This document shows, piece after piece, positions 15,937 through 27,005 of a stretch of DNA of 64,000 bases (positions within the stretch are counted from its first letter, which is position 1; each line of letters begins with the position of its first letter). A program made the position numbers and the translations under genes. A model generated the notes under the pieces. It searched no databases. It was not told where the DNA came from and was given only the letters and a program-made list of their open reading frames with translations. Source of the stretch: Arenibaculum pallidiluteum (GTDB taxonomy: Bacteria > Pseudomonadota > Alphaproteobacteria > Azospirillales > Azospirillaceae). The stretch is taken from positions 85,916-149,915 of the forward strand of contig NZ_JAFIQU010000016.1 in the NCBI RefSeq assembly GCF_017355985.1. The letters are read 5' to 3'.

Positions 15937-16053
15937 GGCAGCCTATATCGCCTCTCCGCCCCGCTTTGTCAGCCCGTCGTGCCGCGCGTCAGGAAACCTG
16001 CGCCGTTCAGCGGACCGATTGACGCGCGGCTCCCCAGGCACGAAGCTCGCGCC

Positions 16054-16800
16054 ATGGTTGCGGTATCGCGAATCGCCGCGCCGGCGCGGCGGGTCCTGGA
16101 CCTGCTGCTGCCGCCGCGCTGTCTCGGCTGCGGGGTCCGGGTCCACGCCCAGGGCACGCTCTGTGCCGCCTGCTGGGCCGGCCTGTCCTTCCTGGCGCCG
16201 CCCTGGTGCGCCTGCTGCGGGCTGCCCTTCACGGTGGATCCGGGGTCCGGGGACGCGCTGTGCGGCGCCTGCCTCGCCGAGCCGCCGGCCTTCGCGCGGG
16301 CGCGCGCGGCGCTCGCCTACGATGACGCGAGCCGCGGACTGGTCCTGGGCTTCAAGCATGCCGACCGGACCCATGCCGCGCCGGCCTTCGGCGCCTGGAT
16401 GGCGCGAGCCGGAGCGGGAGTTCTGGATGGCGCCGACCTGCTGGTGCCGGTACCGCTGCACCGCTGGCGCCTGTTCCGGCGGCGCTACAACCAGGCGGCG
16501 CTGCTGGCCAGGGCGCTGGCCCGGCTGACCGGCGTTCCTGCCGCTCCGGACCTGCTGGCGCGGCGCCGGGCGACGCCGAGCCAGGGCACCCTCGGGCGCG
16601 AGGCGCGCCGCCGCAACGTCGCGGGCGCCGTGGCCGTGCGGCGCGGGCGCGCGGATGCCGTGAAGGGACGCCGCATCGTTCTGGTCGACGATGTGCTGAC
16701 GACCGGCGCCACGCTTTCGGAATGCGCACGCGTCCTTCTGCGCGCCGGAGCCGCGCAGGTGGACGCGCTGGCGCTGGCGCGCGTGGTTCGGGACGGGTAG
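16054..16800 (+). CDS. comF: ComF family phosphoribosyltransferase-like protein
   Basis: The 248-residue protein has the ComF layout: an N-terminal double zinc-ribbon region with four Cys pairs (CLGC, CAAC, CACC, CGAC), then a phosphoribosyltransferase domain with VPVPLHRWRLFRRRYNQA and the PRPP-loop motif VLVDDVLTTGAT near residues 207-219. ComF proteins act in the cytoplasm and are linked to DNA uptake in naturally competent bacteria, though most carriers are not known to be competent. The ATG at 16054 is chosen because homologues begin shortly before the LLLPPRC motif; the frame is open from 15979. Confidence 0.88.
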   Translation: MVAVSRIAAPARRVLDLLLPPRCLGCGVRVHAQGTLCAACWAGLSFLAPPWCACCGLPFTVDPGSGDALCGACLAEPPAFARARAALAYDDASRGLVLGFKHADRTHAAPAFGAWMARAGAGVLDGADLLVPVPLHRWRLFRRRYNQAALLARALARLTGVPAAPDLLARRRATPSQGTLGREARRRNVAGAVAVRRGRADAVKGRRIVLVDDVLTTGATLSECARVLLRAGAAQVDALALARVVRDG

Positions 16801-16803
16801 CGG

Positions 16804-16995
16804 TCAGCCACCCGCGTTCATGGTGCCGAACTCGTCGCCCAGGCTGACGCGGAGCTCAGAGATGATGCGGTCGGCATCGGACTGCTTCTCGGGCGGCAGC
16901 GTGTCGCGCAGGGCGGCCAAGTCGACGATCGCCCGCTGGATCCGCTCCCTCTGCCGGTCCATGGCATCCATGTCGAACCGATCCTCGTTCCGCAT
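16804..16995 (-). CDS. 63-residue hypothetical protein
   Basis: The frame encodes a small charged protein (MRNEDRFDMDAMDRQRERIQ at its start) that is probably alpha-helical with some coiled-coil character and has no Cys or membrane segment. AGAGGGTG lies about 6 bases before the ATG at 16995. It is convergent with comF, with 3 bases between stops, and divergent from grxC. Function is unknown; ATGs at 16971 and 16962 are alternative starts. Confidence 0.5.
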   Translation of the reverse strand: MRNEDRFDMDAMDRQRERIQRAIVDLAALRDTLPPEKQSDADRIISELRVSLGDEFGTMNAGG

Positions 16996-17151
16996 CGCCG
17001 CACCCTCTTAACGTGTTCGTTCCCTGCACCTGAAGGAACGCGCAAGGCGTGCCATGGGTCCAAGGCCCGGCCCGGCCTCCGGCAGAAGCGTCTGGCAAGG
17101 GCGCCGCGCCGCCCCATATGATGACGGTTGCAAACCGCGGAGCCCATTGCG

Positions 17152-17412
17152 ATGGCCGAGGTCGTTATCTACACGAGCCCGTTCTGCCCCTACTGCCACC
17201 GGGCCAAGAAGCTGCTGGACCAGAAGGGCGTCGCCTATGAGGAGATCGACGTGATCTCCGACCCGAGCCGGCGCGAGGAGATGGTGCAGCGCGCGTCGGG
17301 CCGCTACACGGTCCCGCAGATCTTCATCGACGGCCAGGGCATCGGCGGCTCGGACGACCTCCACGCGCTGGAACGCCAGGGCAAGCTGGACGGCCTTCTG
17401 GGGCGCGCATGA
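17152..17412 (+). CDS. grxC: glutaredoxin 3
   Basis: The 86-residue protein has the dithiol glutaredoxin active site C12-P-Y-C15, the cis-Pro motif YTVPQIFIDGQGIGGSDDL and the family's usual length. It reduces disulfides and glutathionylated proteins in the cytoplasm with glutathione. The ATG at 17152 places the thioredoxin fold at the N-terminus, as in homologues. The stop overlaps the next gene's start (ATGA), so it is co-transcribed with the carbon-nitrogen hydrolase. Confidence 0.95.
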   Translation: MAEVVIYTSPFCPYCHRAKKLLDQKGVAYEEIDVISDPSRREEMVQRASGRYTVPQIFIDGQGIGGSDDLHALERQGKLDGLLGRA

Positions 17413-18278
17413 CGGCCGCGGCGCCGCAGCCGGAGGGGCGCGGGCCCGGGGGCCATCTCCGCGTCGCCTGCGTGCAGGTCAGCGCCGGCCCGGAGATCGC
17501 CCCGAACCTAGAGATCGCCGGCCGCCTCGTCCGGCAGGCGCGGGAAGCCGGCGCCGCGCTGATCGCGCTGCCCGAGAACGCCACGATGATCATCCGCGGG
17601 CGCGAGAAGGTCCTGGCCCGCGCTCGCGCCGAGGCCGAGCATCCGGCCGTGCCCTTCTTCGCGGACCTCGCCCGCGAGACCGGCGCCTGGATCCTGGTGG
17701 GAAGCCTGGCCGTCCGCCTGGACGGCGACAGGGTCGCCAACCGCAGCCTGCTGTTCGACGGCGAGGGAAGGCTACGCGCCCGCTACGACAAGATCCACAT
17801 GTTCGACGTGGACCTCGCCAGTGGCGAGAGCTACCGCGAATCCGCGACCTTCCGGCCGGGAGCCGAGGCGGTCCTGGCGGCCAGCCCATGGGGCGGCATC
17901 GGCATGACCGTCTGCTACGACCTGCGCTTCCCCCATCTCTACAGGGCGCTGGCCCAGGCGGGCGGGCGCATCCTGACGATTCCTGCGGCCTTCACCGTGC
18001 CCACCGGCCAGGCGCACTGGCACGTCCTGCTGCGCGCCCGCGCCATCGAGACCGGATGCTTCGTGATCGCTCCGGCCCAGTGCGGGACCCATGACGAGGG
18101 GCGTCGGACCTTTGGTCATTCCTTGATCGTCGCGCCCTGGGGCGAGGTCCTGGCCGATGGCGGCGAGGAGGTCGGCGTCGTGCTCGCGGATCTCGACCTG
18201 GCCCGGGTCGACGAGGCGCGCAGCATGGTCCCGTCCTTGCGCCACGACCGCGAGTTCACCCTCGTCCGCGCCGGGTGA
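17409..18278 (+). CDS. carbon-nitrogen hydrolase (Nit1/deaminated glutathione amidase-like)
   Basis: The 289-residue protein belongs to the nitrilase superfamily and shows all three catalytic residues: Glu56 in LPENA, Lys128 in YDKIHMFD and Cys169 in VCYDLRFP. The IHMFDVDL segment and overall sequence fit the Nit1 branch, which hydrolyses deaminated glutathione as a repair reaction. That function agrees with its translational coupling to grxC. Other omega-amidase-type substrates remain possible. It normally sits directly upstream of a DUF1178 gene in alphaproteobacteria; here that gene is 8 kb away at 26522. Confidence 0.88.
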   Translation: MTAAAPQPEGRGPGGHLRVACVQVSAGPEIAPNLEIAGRLVRQAREAGAALIALPENATMIIRGREKVLARARAEAEHPAVPFFADLARETGAWILVGSLAVRLDGDRVANRSLLFDGEGRLRARYDKIHMFDVDLASGESYRESATFRPGAEAVLAASPWGGIGMTVCYDLRFPHLYRALAQAGGRILTIPAAFTVPTGQAHWHVLLRARAIETGCFVIAPAQCGTHDEGRRTFGHSLIVAPWGEVLADGGEEVGVVLADLDLARVDEARSMVPSLRHDREFTLVRAG

Positions 18279-18450
18279 AAGCGGCGCCTTTCGCTCCCGA
18301 ACCCTTTGATTCCGAAGCATTTCGACCTCCTCCGGCGCATTCGGAGTGGCCCCGTTGACCTCCGGGTGGCAGGGGTGCAACTTCTGTCCGGCTCGTGAAC
18401 ACTGGGCCAAGGCCCCCAGGGGCCGCCGAAATGATGGGGAGGGACGCAGG

Positions 18451-19503
18451 ATGAAGGCTTTGACGGGTGTGGTGGCCGGCGCGGCCGTTCTGGCCGGCAT
18501 CGCGATGGGCGGTGCGTCGACGGCGCTCGCGCAGCAATGCGTGGTCGGCGTCAGCTGGTCCAACTTCCAGGAGGAGCGCTGGAAGACCGACGAGGCGGCC
18601 ATCAAGGGCAAGCTCACCGAGCTCGGCTGCCAGTACGTCAGCGCCGATGCCCAGAGCAGCCCGGCCAAGCAGCTCTCCGACGTGGAAGCCCTGATCGCGC
18701 GCGGCGCCACCGCGCTGATCGTGCTGGCCCAGGACGCCCAGGCGATTCGCCCCGCGGTCGAGCAGGCCCGTGCCGCCGGCGTCCCCGTGGTCGGCTACGA
18801 TCGGCTGATCGAGGTGCCCGGCGTCTTCTACCTGACCTTCGACAACAAGGAGGTCGGCCGCATGCAGGCGCGCGAGGTCCAGAAGACCCAGCCGCGCGGC
18901 AACTACGTCTTCATCAAGGGCTCGGCGCAGGATCCCAACGCCGACTTCCTGTTCTCGGGCCAGATGGAAGTGCTGGAAGCCTCCATCAAGACCGGCGACA
19001 TCAAGGTCGTGGGCGAGCAGTACACCGACGGCTGGCTGCCGGCCAACGCCCAGCGGAACATGGAGCAGATCCTGACCGCCACCAACAACAAGGTGGACGC
19101 CGTGGTCGCGTCCAACGACGGCACCGCGGGCGGCGCCATCGCGGCCCTGACGGCCCAGGGCATCGCCGGCATCCCGGTCTCGGGGCAGGACGCCGACCAT
19201 GCCGCCCTGAACCGGGTCGCGCGCGGCCTGCAGACCGTCAGCGTCTGGAAGGACGCCCGCGAGCTCGGGCGGAACGCGGCGGAGATCGCCGTCCGCCTGG
19301 CCAAGGGCGCCAAGACCAGCGAGGTTCCCGGCGTCGGCAGCTTCGCCAACGGTCCCAACAAGGTGAAGCTCGACGCGATCCTGCTGAAGCCGGTTCCGAT
19401 CACCCGCGACAACCTGAACCTCGTGATCGAGGCGGGCTGGGTGCCCAAGGCCACCGTCTGCCAGGGCGTCTCCGGCGACAAGGCGCCGGCGGCCTGCAAG
19501 TAG
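18451..19503 (+). CDS. xylF: D-xylose-type ABC transporter periplasmic binding protein
   Basis: The 350-residue protein has a signal peptide ending near TALAQ (residue 26-27) and matches the XylF branch of ribose/xylose-binding proteins. Visible landmarks are [30 protein letters not shown] and [13 protein letters not shown] with SGQDAD. It binds a pentose, probably D-xylose, in the periplasm and passes it to the permease. GGGAGGGA precedes the ATG at 18451; an upstream in-frame start at 18346 would obscure the signal peptide. The permease and ATPase genes follow, after an intercistronic double hairpin. Confidence 0.92.
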   Translation: MKALTGVVAGAAVLAGIAMGGASTALAQQCVVGVSWSNFQEERWKTDEAAIKGKLTELGCQYVSADAQSSPAKQLSDVEALIARGATALIVLAQDAQAIRPAVEQARAAGVPVVGYDRLIEVPGVFYLTFDNKEVGRMQAREVQKTQPRGNYVFIKGSAQDPNADFLFSGQMEVLEASIKTGDIKVVGEQYTDGWLPANAQRNMEQILTATNNKVDAVVASNDGTAGGAIAALTAQGIAGIPVSGQDADHAALNRVARGLQTVSVWKDARELGRNAAEIAVRLAKGAKTSEVPGVGSFANGPNKVKLDAILLKPVPITRDNLNLVIEAGWVPKATVCQGVSGDKAPAACK

Positions 19504-19513
19504 ATCTTCGCGA

Positions 19514-19569
19514 CCGGGCGGGCGCAGGCGCCCGCCCGGGAACGCTGCGTCCGGGGCAGGGCCCGGACG
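19514..19569 (+). promoter_or_regulatory. two consecutive intercistronic hairpins between xylF and xylH
   Basis: Hairpin 1 pairs 19514-19525 with 19528-19539 (12 complementary bases; the innermost pairs must open to form a loop). Hairpin 2 pairs 19548-19555 with 19562-19569. No U-run follows hairpin 2, only CGATTC and an A-run. Such structures after binding-protein genes commonly stabilise the upstream message or reduce readthrough into the permease genes. Confidence 0.6.
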
Positions 19570-19609
19570 ACGGAACCTCGATTCAAAAAAAGGGGAGGGC
19601 GCCCCGCCC

Positions 19610-20836
19610 ATGACCGTAAGCAGCCCGCTTCCGGCCGCCCGCATGTCGGGTCGCGGCCTGATCGAGACGCTCGAGATCGACACGCGGATGCTCGCCATGA
19701 TCGGCGCGCTCGCGGCGATCTGGGTGGTCTTCGACGTTATCACCGGCGGCCTGTTCCTGACGCCGCGCAACCTCTGGAACCTGGCCGTCCAGACCTCGTC
19801 GGTGGCCGCCATGGCGACCGGCATGGTGCTGGTGATCGTGGCGCGCCACATCGACCTGTCGGTCGGCTCGTTGCTGGGCCTGACCGGCATGGTCATGGCC
19901 GTGCTGCAGAGCCGGTTCTTCGGCATCGACGGCGATCTCGGCTGGGTGCTGTCCGTGCTGGCGGGCTTCGTCCTGGCCGGCGCCATCGGCGGAATTCAGG
20001 GCTGGTGGATCGCCTATCGCGGCGTGCCGGCCTTCATCGTCACGCTCGCTGGGCTGCTGATCTACCGCGGCCTCGCCTGGTGGATGACCAGCGGCCAGAC
20101 CGTGGCGCCGCTGAACCCCAACTTCGAGCTGATCGGCGGCGGGCTCGACGGCTCGCTGGGCGCCTTCTGGTCCTGGGCCCTCGGCGTCGCCGCGATCCTC
20201 GCCCTGTGCGCCCGCGCGGTCTTCGCGCGGCGCCGGCGCCACGCCTACGGCTTCCCGGTGCGGCCGCTCTGGGCCGAGGCGGCCGTGCTGGCGGCGCAGA
20301 TCGTTCCCGTCGTCGCCTTCGTCATGGTGATGAACGCTTATCCGCAGCCGCGCACCAACGTGCCCATGGGCATCCCGGTGCCGGTGCTGATCGTGATCGC
20401 CGTGATGCTCGTGATGACCTTCGTGGCGACCCGCACGCGATTCGGCCGCTATGTCTTCGCCATCGGCGGCAACCCTGAGGCGGCCGAACTGTCGGGCATC
20501 AATGTCCGGCGTATCACCGTCTGGATCTTCGTGGTGATGGGGCTGCTGGTCGCCGTGGGCGCGGCCATCGCCACCGCCCGCCTGAAGGCCGGCCTGAATG
20601 CCACCGGCGAGCTGGACGAGCTGCGCGTGATCGCCGCCGCCGTGATCGGCGGAACCTCGCTGGCCGGCGGCGTCGGCACCATCTTCGGCGCCGTGCTGGG
20701 CGCCCTGACCATGCAGAGCCTGCAGTCCGGCATGGTGCTGCTGGGCCTGCCAAGCCCCATGCAGAACGTCGTCATCGGGCTCGTCCTGGTGCTGGCCGTA
20801 TGGCTGGACCAGTCCTACCGCCGCAGGAGGCTGTGA
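19610..20836 (+). CDS. xylH: sugar ABC transporter permease (XylH-like)
   Basis: The 408-residue protein is an inner-membrane permease of the ribose/xylose class, with about ten hydrophobic helices. It shows the family motifs [18 protein letters not shown] and [16 protein letters not shown], followed by [19 protein letters not shown] near the C-terminus. The length exceeds RbsC-type permeases (about 320) and fits XylH-type ones (about 390-410). AGGGGAGGG precedes the ATG closely. It forms a dimer that moves the sugar delivered by XylF. Confidence 0.92.
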   Translation: MTVSSPLPAARMSGRGLIETLEIDTRMLAMIGALAAIWVVFDVITGGLFLTPRNLWNLAVQTSSVAAMATGMVLVIVARHIDLSVGSLLGLTGMVMAVLQSRFFGIDGDLGWVLSVLAGFVLAGAIGGIQGWWIAYRGVPAFIVTLAGLLIYRGLAWWMTSGQTVAPLNPNFELIGGGLDGSLGAFWSWALGVAAILALCARAVFARRRRHAYGFPVRPLWAEAAVLAAQIVPVVAFVMVMNAYPQPRTNVPMGIPVPVLIVIAVMLVMTFVATRTRFGRYVFAIGGNPEAAELSGINVRRITVWIFVVMGLLVAVGAAIATARLKAGLNATGELDELRVIAAAVIGGTSLAGGVGTIFGAVLGALTMQSLQSGMVLLGLPSPMQNVVIGLVLVLAVWLDQSYRRRRL

Positions 20837-20840
20837 GGCC

Positions 20841-21641
20841 ATGACCGCACTTGCCGCCGGAACGGCCGAAGGCCGCCGCGCCGACCAGACCCCCCTGGTC
20901 GAGATGCGCAACATCGCAATCCATTTCGGCGGCGTGCGCGCCGTCGACGACGTCTCCATCGACCTGATGCCGGGCGAGGTCGTGGCGCTGCTCGGCCACA
21001 ACGGCGCGGGCAAGTCCACGCTGATCAAGATCCTGTCGGGCGCCTACCGGGCCGACATGGGCGAGATCTACGTCAACGGCGAGAAGGCCGAGATCCGCAG
21101 CACCCGCGACGCCAAGCGCTACGGGATCGAGACGATCTACCAGACCCTGGCGCTGGCGGAGAACATCGACGCCGCGGGCAACCTCTTCCTGGGCCGCGAG
21201 CTGATGACCGGCTGGGGCACGCTGGACGACCAGCGCATGGCCGCCGAGACCCGGAAGGTCATGCAGCGGCTGAACCCCAATTTCAGGAACCTGAAGACGC
21301 CGGTGCGCTCGCTCTCGGGCGGGCAGCGTCAGTCCGTCGCCATCGCGCGCGCGATCTACTTCAACGCACGCATCCTGATCATGGACGAGCCGACGGCGGC
21401 GCTGGGCCCGGCCGAGACCCGCATGGTCGCCGAGCTGATCCAGCAGCTCAAGGCCGAGGGGATCGGCATCTTCCTGATCAGCCACGACATCCACGACGTC
21501 TACGACCTCGCGGATCGCTGCGCCGTCATGAAGAACGGCAAGCTCGTCGGCGTCGTGCGGACGCGCGAGGTCTCCAAGGACGACATCCTCGGGATGATCA
21601 TCCTCGGCAAGAACCCGATCACCGGGACCGTGGTCTACTGA
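20841..21641 (+). CDS. sugar ABC transporter ATP-binding protein (single-cassette XylG type)
   Basis: The 266-residue ATPase has a Walker [10 protein letters not shown] (Lys58), the signature [14 protein letters not shown], Walker B LIMDEP (Asp182-Glu183) and a switch His in ISHDIHDV. Sugar importers of this class in enteric bacteria use a fused double cassette of about 500 residues; this is a single cassette that would act as a homodimer, as in the alphaproteobacterial FrcA type. It starts 4 bases after xylH and ends the operon. Confidence 0.9.
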   Translation: MTALAAGTAEGRRADQTPLVEMRNIAIHFGGVRAVDDVSIDLMPGEVVALLGHNGAGKSTLIKILSGAYRADMGEIYVNGEKAEIRSTRDAKRYGIETIYQTLALAENIDAAGNLFLGRELMTGWGTLDDQRMAAETRKVMQRLNPNFRNLKTPVRSLSGGQRQSVAIARAIYFNARILIMDEPTAALGPAETRMVAELIQQLKAEGIGIFLISHDIHDVYDLADRCAVMKNGKLVGVVRTREVSKDDILGMIILGKNPITGTVVY

Positions 21642-21647
21642 GCTCCG

Positions 21648-21674
21648 GGGCCGGCGGCCGTGCGCCGCCGGCCC
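21648..21674. terminator. convergent terminator hairpin between xylG and the chemoreceptor
   Basis: A perfect 11-bp stem (GGGCCGGCGGC at 21648-21658 pairing with 21664-21674) with a 5-base loop separates two convergent genes. A U-run is lacking on either strand. Confidence 0.6.
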
Positions 21675-21682
21675 GACCCCCG

Positions 21683-23497
<1,815 letters not shown>

Positions 23498-23683
23498 TCA
23501 GTGCGAAACCTCGGGATGATCCAACGTCCGGCGCCCGGATCCCAGGGCGAGCAGGGCGACCGTCACGGGCGGCGCCCAGAGCGCGACGGCCGGAAACGTG
23601 ATCAGCGCGGCGAGTCCCATCGCCGACCAGGCAGCCGGAACCGATGCCAGCCAGTCGCCTCTGCCGGACCTTCGCGGTTCCAT
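23498..23683 (-). CDS. 61-residue putative small membrane protein
   Basis: The frame starts at an ATG (23683) preceded by GGAGGAGCGCGAGG, a good ribosome site, and encodes a basic N-terminus, a hydrophobic helix of about 30 residues (AAWSAMGLAALITFPAVALW and on) and a short polar tail ending HPEVSH. It is probably a single-helix inner-membrane protein. No family is recognised. It lies between the chemoreceptor and the M48 protease gene, divergent from the latter. The much longer overlapping frame on the same strand is not supported as a whole. Confidence 0.45.
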   Translation of the reverse strand: MEPRRSGRGDWLASVPAAWSAMGLAALITFPAVALWAPPVTVALLALGSGRRTLDHPEVSH

Positions 23684-23791
23684 GCCTCGCGCTCCTCCGA
23701 CGCTCTGTCCGGCATCTTGATGGGATGTGCGGACCTGACCAAATAAGGAACGCCGGGCGCCGCGTGTTGGGCCCGACGGCGATATCGCTCG

Positions 23792-24784
23792 ATGGAGGAT
23801 ATCCGGATGATGGTTTTCGCGGCGTTGCCGCATGTTTCCCTTTTCGTCGGCTGCATGACGCCGGCGGGCGGCCCCGGTCCGGTGGGGCCGGGCCATGTTG
23901 GCCGGACGATCCCGAGCGCGGGGCTCGGCCGGCGGCTGTGGCGCCGACGCAGCCGGAATGCCGAGGTGACCTGCGGCCTGCTTTTCGCACTTTTCCTGCT
24001 TCTGGCTGCCTGCGCCTGGATGATCGGCGGCGCCGAGGCCGTCGTGCTGGCGCTGCTCGGCACTGCGGCCGGCCTGCTTCTCGGCGAGGCGGCGGCACCT
24101 GTCGGCATCCTGCGCGCGCTGGGCGCACGTCCGCTCCACCCCTACGAGGCCCCCGGTCTCGCGGCCATGCTGGACGAGCTGGGCCAACGTGCCGGACTCG
24201 GCACCCGCCCGGTGCTGCATGTGGTGCCGCGCAGTGGCCTGCAGGCCTTCGCCGCCTCCGACGGCGGTGGCGCCGCGGTCGCGGTCTCGACCGGCTTGCT
24301 GCGGACCTTCGGTCCGCGCGAGATAGCGGCGATCCTGGCCCACGAGGTCAGCCATCTGCGCGCGGGCGACCCCCGGCTGATGCGTCTGGCGGCCGGCGCG
24401 GCCCAGGCCGTGCGGGTGATCTCTGGCGCGGGGCTGCTGATGGCCCTCGTCGGTGCCGGGATTCCGGGTCTGCCCCTGCTGGCGGCCGCGCCGCTCCTGG
24501 GCGACCTGTTGTGGCTGCGCCTGTCGCGGGAGCGCGAGTTCGACGCCGATGCCGGCGCCGTGGCGCTGACCGGGGATCCCGAAGGTCTCGCCCGCGCACT
24601 CGGCGTTCTCTCGCATCTCCAGGGCGAGTCCTGGGAGGCCGGGGTCCGTGCGCCGCGCTGGACGCGCTGGCTGCGCACCCATCCCTTCACCCGCGAGCGC
24701 ATCCGCCGCTTGGCCGAGATGTCGGGGGGCGAGGCCGCGGCAGGCGGGGTTGCCTGGCGCCCGGGCCTGGCATTTCCGTTCTGA
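23792..24784 (+). CDS. M48 family zinc metalloprotease (HtpX-like)
   Basis: The 330-residue protein has an N-terminal cytoplasmic stretch, two closely spaced membrane helices (about 60-105), then the protease domain with the zinc motif HEVSH (His184, Glu185, His188) and the third ligand Glu249 in REFDADAGAV. More hydrophobic segments around 205-235 fit HtpX-type membrane topology. Such proteases degrade misfolded membrane proteins under heat or envelope stress. It lies 24 bases before a DnaJ-type co-chaperone gene, which supports a stress role. I saw no convincing sigma-32 promoter upstream. Confidence 0.85.
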   Translation: MEDIRMMVFAALPHVSLFVGCMTPAGGPGPVGPGHVGRTIPSAGLGRRLWRRRSRNAEVTCGLLFALFLLLAACAWMIGGAEAVVLALLGTAAGLLLGEAAAPVGILRALGARPLHPYEAPGLAAMLDELGQRAGLGTRPVLHVVPRSGLQAFAASDGGGAAVAVSTGLLRTFGPREIAAILAHEVSHLRAGDPRLMRLAAGAAQAVRVISGAGLLMALVGAGIPGLPLLAAAPLLGDLLWLRLSREREFDADAGAVALTGDPEGLARALGVLSHLQGESWEAGVRAPRWTRWLRTHPFTRERIRRLAEMSGGEAAAGGVAWRPGLAFPF

Positions 24785-24808
24785 GAGTCCTTCGAGACGA
24801 GGCGAGGC

Positions 24809-25741
24809 ATGAAGAACCCGTATGAAGTCCTCGGGGTCGCGCCGTCCGCGACGGAGGACGAGATCCGCAAGGCCTACCGCAAGCTTGCGAAACGCTTCCA
24901 CCCGGACCTGAACCAGGGCCAGCCCGAGGCGGAGCGGCGCTTCAAGGAGATCGGCGCCGCCTATGATCTGCTGTCCGATGCGGAGAAGCGGCAGCGCTTC
25001 GACCGCGGCGAGATCGACGCCGAGGGCAACGAGCTGCATCCCGGCTTCGCCGGGTTCTCTGCCAGAGGAGGCGGCTTCGGCGGCAGGGCGGGCGATCCCT
25101 TCGGTCAGGGTGCCTATGGCGGGGCCTTCTCCGGCGGACAGGCTGGAGAGATCGACCTGGAGGAGCTCCTGGGGGGCGTCTTCGGCAGCTTCGGCCGCCG
25201 GGCCGGCTCCCAGGCTTCCGGGCCGCCGCGGCAGCCCGAGAGCCGCGTGCGCGTGGAGGTCGACTTCGTGACCGCCGCGCGGGGCGGAACGCGCCGGCTG
25301 GTGCTGGAGGATGGGCGCGCGCTGGACGTTGCGATCCCGCCGGGCACCGAGGACGGCACTGTTCTGCGGCTGAGGGGGCAAGGCGCCAGAGGCGGCGACG
25401 TGCTGGCCGATGTCAGGGTCGCCCCGCACAGGCTGTTCCGCAGGATCGGTGACGACATCCACATGAACCTTCCGGTAACCCTGCGCGAAGCCGTGCTGGG
25501 CGGCAGGGTGCGCGTGCCGACGCTCGGCAAGCCCGTGATGCTGGCCGTCCCGCCGGGATCCGATGGCGGCACGGTGCTGCGCCTGCGCGGCAAGGGTGTC
25601 CACCGGCGCGGGCACGAACCCGGAGACCAGATCGTGACCCTGCGCATCGTGCTGGGCCCCGAGGCCGATGCCGCGCTGAAGGAGTTCCTGGAAGGGCGCG
25701 GCGAATCCGGCTTCGACCCGAGGCAGGGGCTCGAGAGCTGA
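24809..25741 (+). CDS. DnaJ-type co-chaperone (CbpA-like)
   Basis: The 310-residue protein has a J domain (residues 1-68) with HPD at 31-33, a Gly/Phe-rich linker (about 85-125) and a DnaJ C-terminal substrate-binding domain containing two PPGT/PPGS-DGTVLRLRG repeats. It lacks the Cys-rich zinc domain of true DnaJ, so it belongs to the CbpA/DjlA-like type II class. It would stimulate DnaK ATPase and deliver substrates. It follows the M48 protease on the same strand. The ATG at 24809 starts directly at the J-domain core. Confidence 0.9.
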   Translation: MKNPYEVLGVAPSATEDEIRKAYRKLAKRFHPDLNQGQPEAERRFKEIGAAYDLLSDAEKRQRFDRGEIDAEGNELHPGFAGFSARGGGFGGRAGDPFGQGAYGGAFSGGQAGEIDLEELLGGVFGSFGRRAGSQASGPPRQPESRVRVEVDFVTAARGGTRRLVLEDGRALDVAIPPGTEDGTVLRLRGQGARGGDVLADVRVAPHRLFRRIGDDIHMNLPVTLREAVLGGRVRVPTLGKPVMLAVPPGSDGGTVLRLRGKGVHRRGHEPGDQIVTLRIVLGPEADAALKEFLEGRGESGFDPRQGLES

Positions 25742-25791
25742 GTCCGAAGGGGAGGCTGCAGGATTCGGCGGCGCGGCCTCCGGCCTTGCCG

Positions 25792-26406
25792 TCAGTCCGG
25801 CCCGTCCATCCCCGGCTCGGGCACGGTCGGCAGCGGCCGCGGCTCCGGATCGCCGCCGAGGTCCGGGACCGCCATGGCGTCGGCGACGGCGGCGATCCGC
25901 TGCACCACCGCGGCCCGTGGCGAGGACACCTCGCCCTGCTCGAAGGCGACGACGTGCAGGCGGTCCCGCGCGATGTCGAGCAGCTCGCCGGAACGCAGCA
26001 GGAAGGCGGGCGCCGAGGGGCGGCCGAAGCGCTCGTTGCCACGGGCGAAGGTCTCGTAGACCAGGAGGCCGCCGGGCTCCAGGGAATCCAGGATCGCGCC
26101 GAAGAGGGGACGGTGCAGGTAGTTCGTGACCACGATGCCCGCGAAGCGCGGCGCCGCCGCGAGGGGCCAGGGGTTGCCGTTCTCCAGGTCCGCCTGGACC
26201 AGCGTCACGCCCGGCGCGCCATCGAGGTCAGCCACCCCGCGCAGGTCCAGGTCCACCCCGGTGACGGGATGGCCACGCCCATGAAAGAGGCGCAGGTGAC
26301 GGCCGCCGCCGCAGGCGAGGTCGAGAACCGGCCCGCCGCGCCGCACGAGCGGTGCGAAGCGGCGGACCCAGGCCGAGGGCGGCGGTCGGAGGTCCGGGGG
26401 CTGCAT
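25792..26406 (-). CDS. class I SAM-dependent methyltransferase
   Basis: The 204-residue protein has the SAM-binding motif VLDLACGGGRHLRLF (about residues 27-41), an acidic residue after VTGVDLD, and a C-terminal segment with LLVYETFARGNERFGRP, which recalls TehB- or thiopurine-type small-molecule methyltransferases. The tail is Pro/Glu-rich. The substrate is unknown. The start at 26406 (MQPPDLRPPP) is preferred to 26439 because it is followed at once by the fold. It is divergent from the DUF1178 gene, with about 115 bases between. Confidence 0.8.
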   Translation of the reverse strand: MQPPDLRPPPSAWVRRFAPLVRRGGPVLDLACGGGRHLRLFHGRGHPVTGVDLDLRGVADLDGAPGVTLVQADLENGNPWPLAAAPRFAGIVVTNYLHRPLFGAILDSLEPGGLLVYETFARGNERFGRPSAPAFLLRSGELLDIARDRLHVVAFEQGEVSSPRAAVVQRIAAVADAMAVPDLGGDPEPRPLPTVPEPGMDGPD

Positions 26407-26521
26407 CGCATACCTTTCGCCTTGGCGCGTGAACACCATCTACATTATAGGCCTTCAGTATAGGGCGACTTGGGGTGGCCGCCGCAAGGCCGCGGCCCGG
26501 TTGCTGGACGAGACGGACGGG

Positions 26522-26998
26522 ATGATCAAGTACGAGCTGCGCTGCGCCGAGGGGCACGGCTTCGAAGCATGGTTCCGGAACGGCGACGCCTTCGAAAGTC
26601 AGGCCGCCGCGGCCGAGATCTCATGCCCGCATTGTGGCGATCGGCAGGTGGCCAAGGCCCCGATGGCGCCCAGCATCGCAAAGTCGCGCGGCAGGGAGGC
26701 GGTGCCCGTGGTTTCGGCCGGCGCGCCGCAGGCGACGGGGGCGGGCGTGCCCGCTGACCCGGCCGACGCCGCGCGCCGCAAGGAGGCCATGGAGATCCTG
26801 GCCGAGCTGCGCCGCAAGGTCGAGGAGAACTGCGACTACGTCGGGGACCGCTTCGCCGAGGAGGCGCGGCGGATCCACTACGGAGAGACGGATGCCCGCG
26901 GCATCTACGGCGAGACCTCCGAGACGGAGGCCCGCGAGCTCGCCGAGGAAGGAGTCTCGTTCAGCCGCATTCCCTGGGTGCCGCGCTCCGACGCCTGA
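26522..26998 (+). CDS. DUF1178 family protein
   Basis: The 158-residue protein begins MIKYELRCAEGHGFEAWFRN, the DUF1178 hallmark, followed by a zinc-ribbon-like CPHCGD and a C-terminal conserved block with DYVGDRFAEEARRIHYGE. The family is nearly confined to alphaproteobacteria and its function is unknown. The Cys pattern (RCAEGH, CPHC) suggests metal binding. Members usually directly follow the nit gene; here 8 kb of other genes lies between. The ATG at 26429 would add an unrelated leader, so 26522 is used. Confidence 0.92.
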   Translation: MIKYELRCAEGHGFEAWFRNGDAFESQAAAAEISCPHCGDRQVAKAPMAPSIAKSRGREAVPVVSAGAPQATGAGVPADPADAARRKEAMEILAELRRKVEENCDYVGDRFAEEARRIHYGETDARGIYGETSETEARELAEEGVSFSRIPWVPRSDA

Positions 26999-27005
26999 GC
27001 CGCGC

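Noticed and set aside
18353..18385. TTGACC-N17-CAACTT before xylF
   Set aside because: Only the -35 fits; too weak to call a promoter.
23714..23743. Possible promoter TTGATG-N17-CAAATA before the M48 protease
   Set aside because: The -10 matches neither the sigma-70 nor the sigma-32 consensus, so no claim is made.
23498..25615. 705-codon minus-strand frame opposite the M48 and DnaJ genes
   Set aside because: Only its last 61 codons look like a protein; the remainder is antisense to recognised genes.
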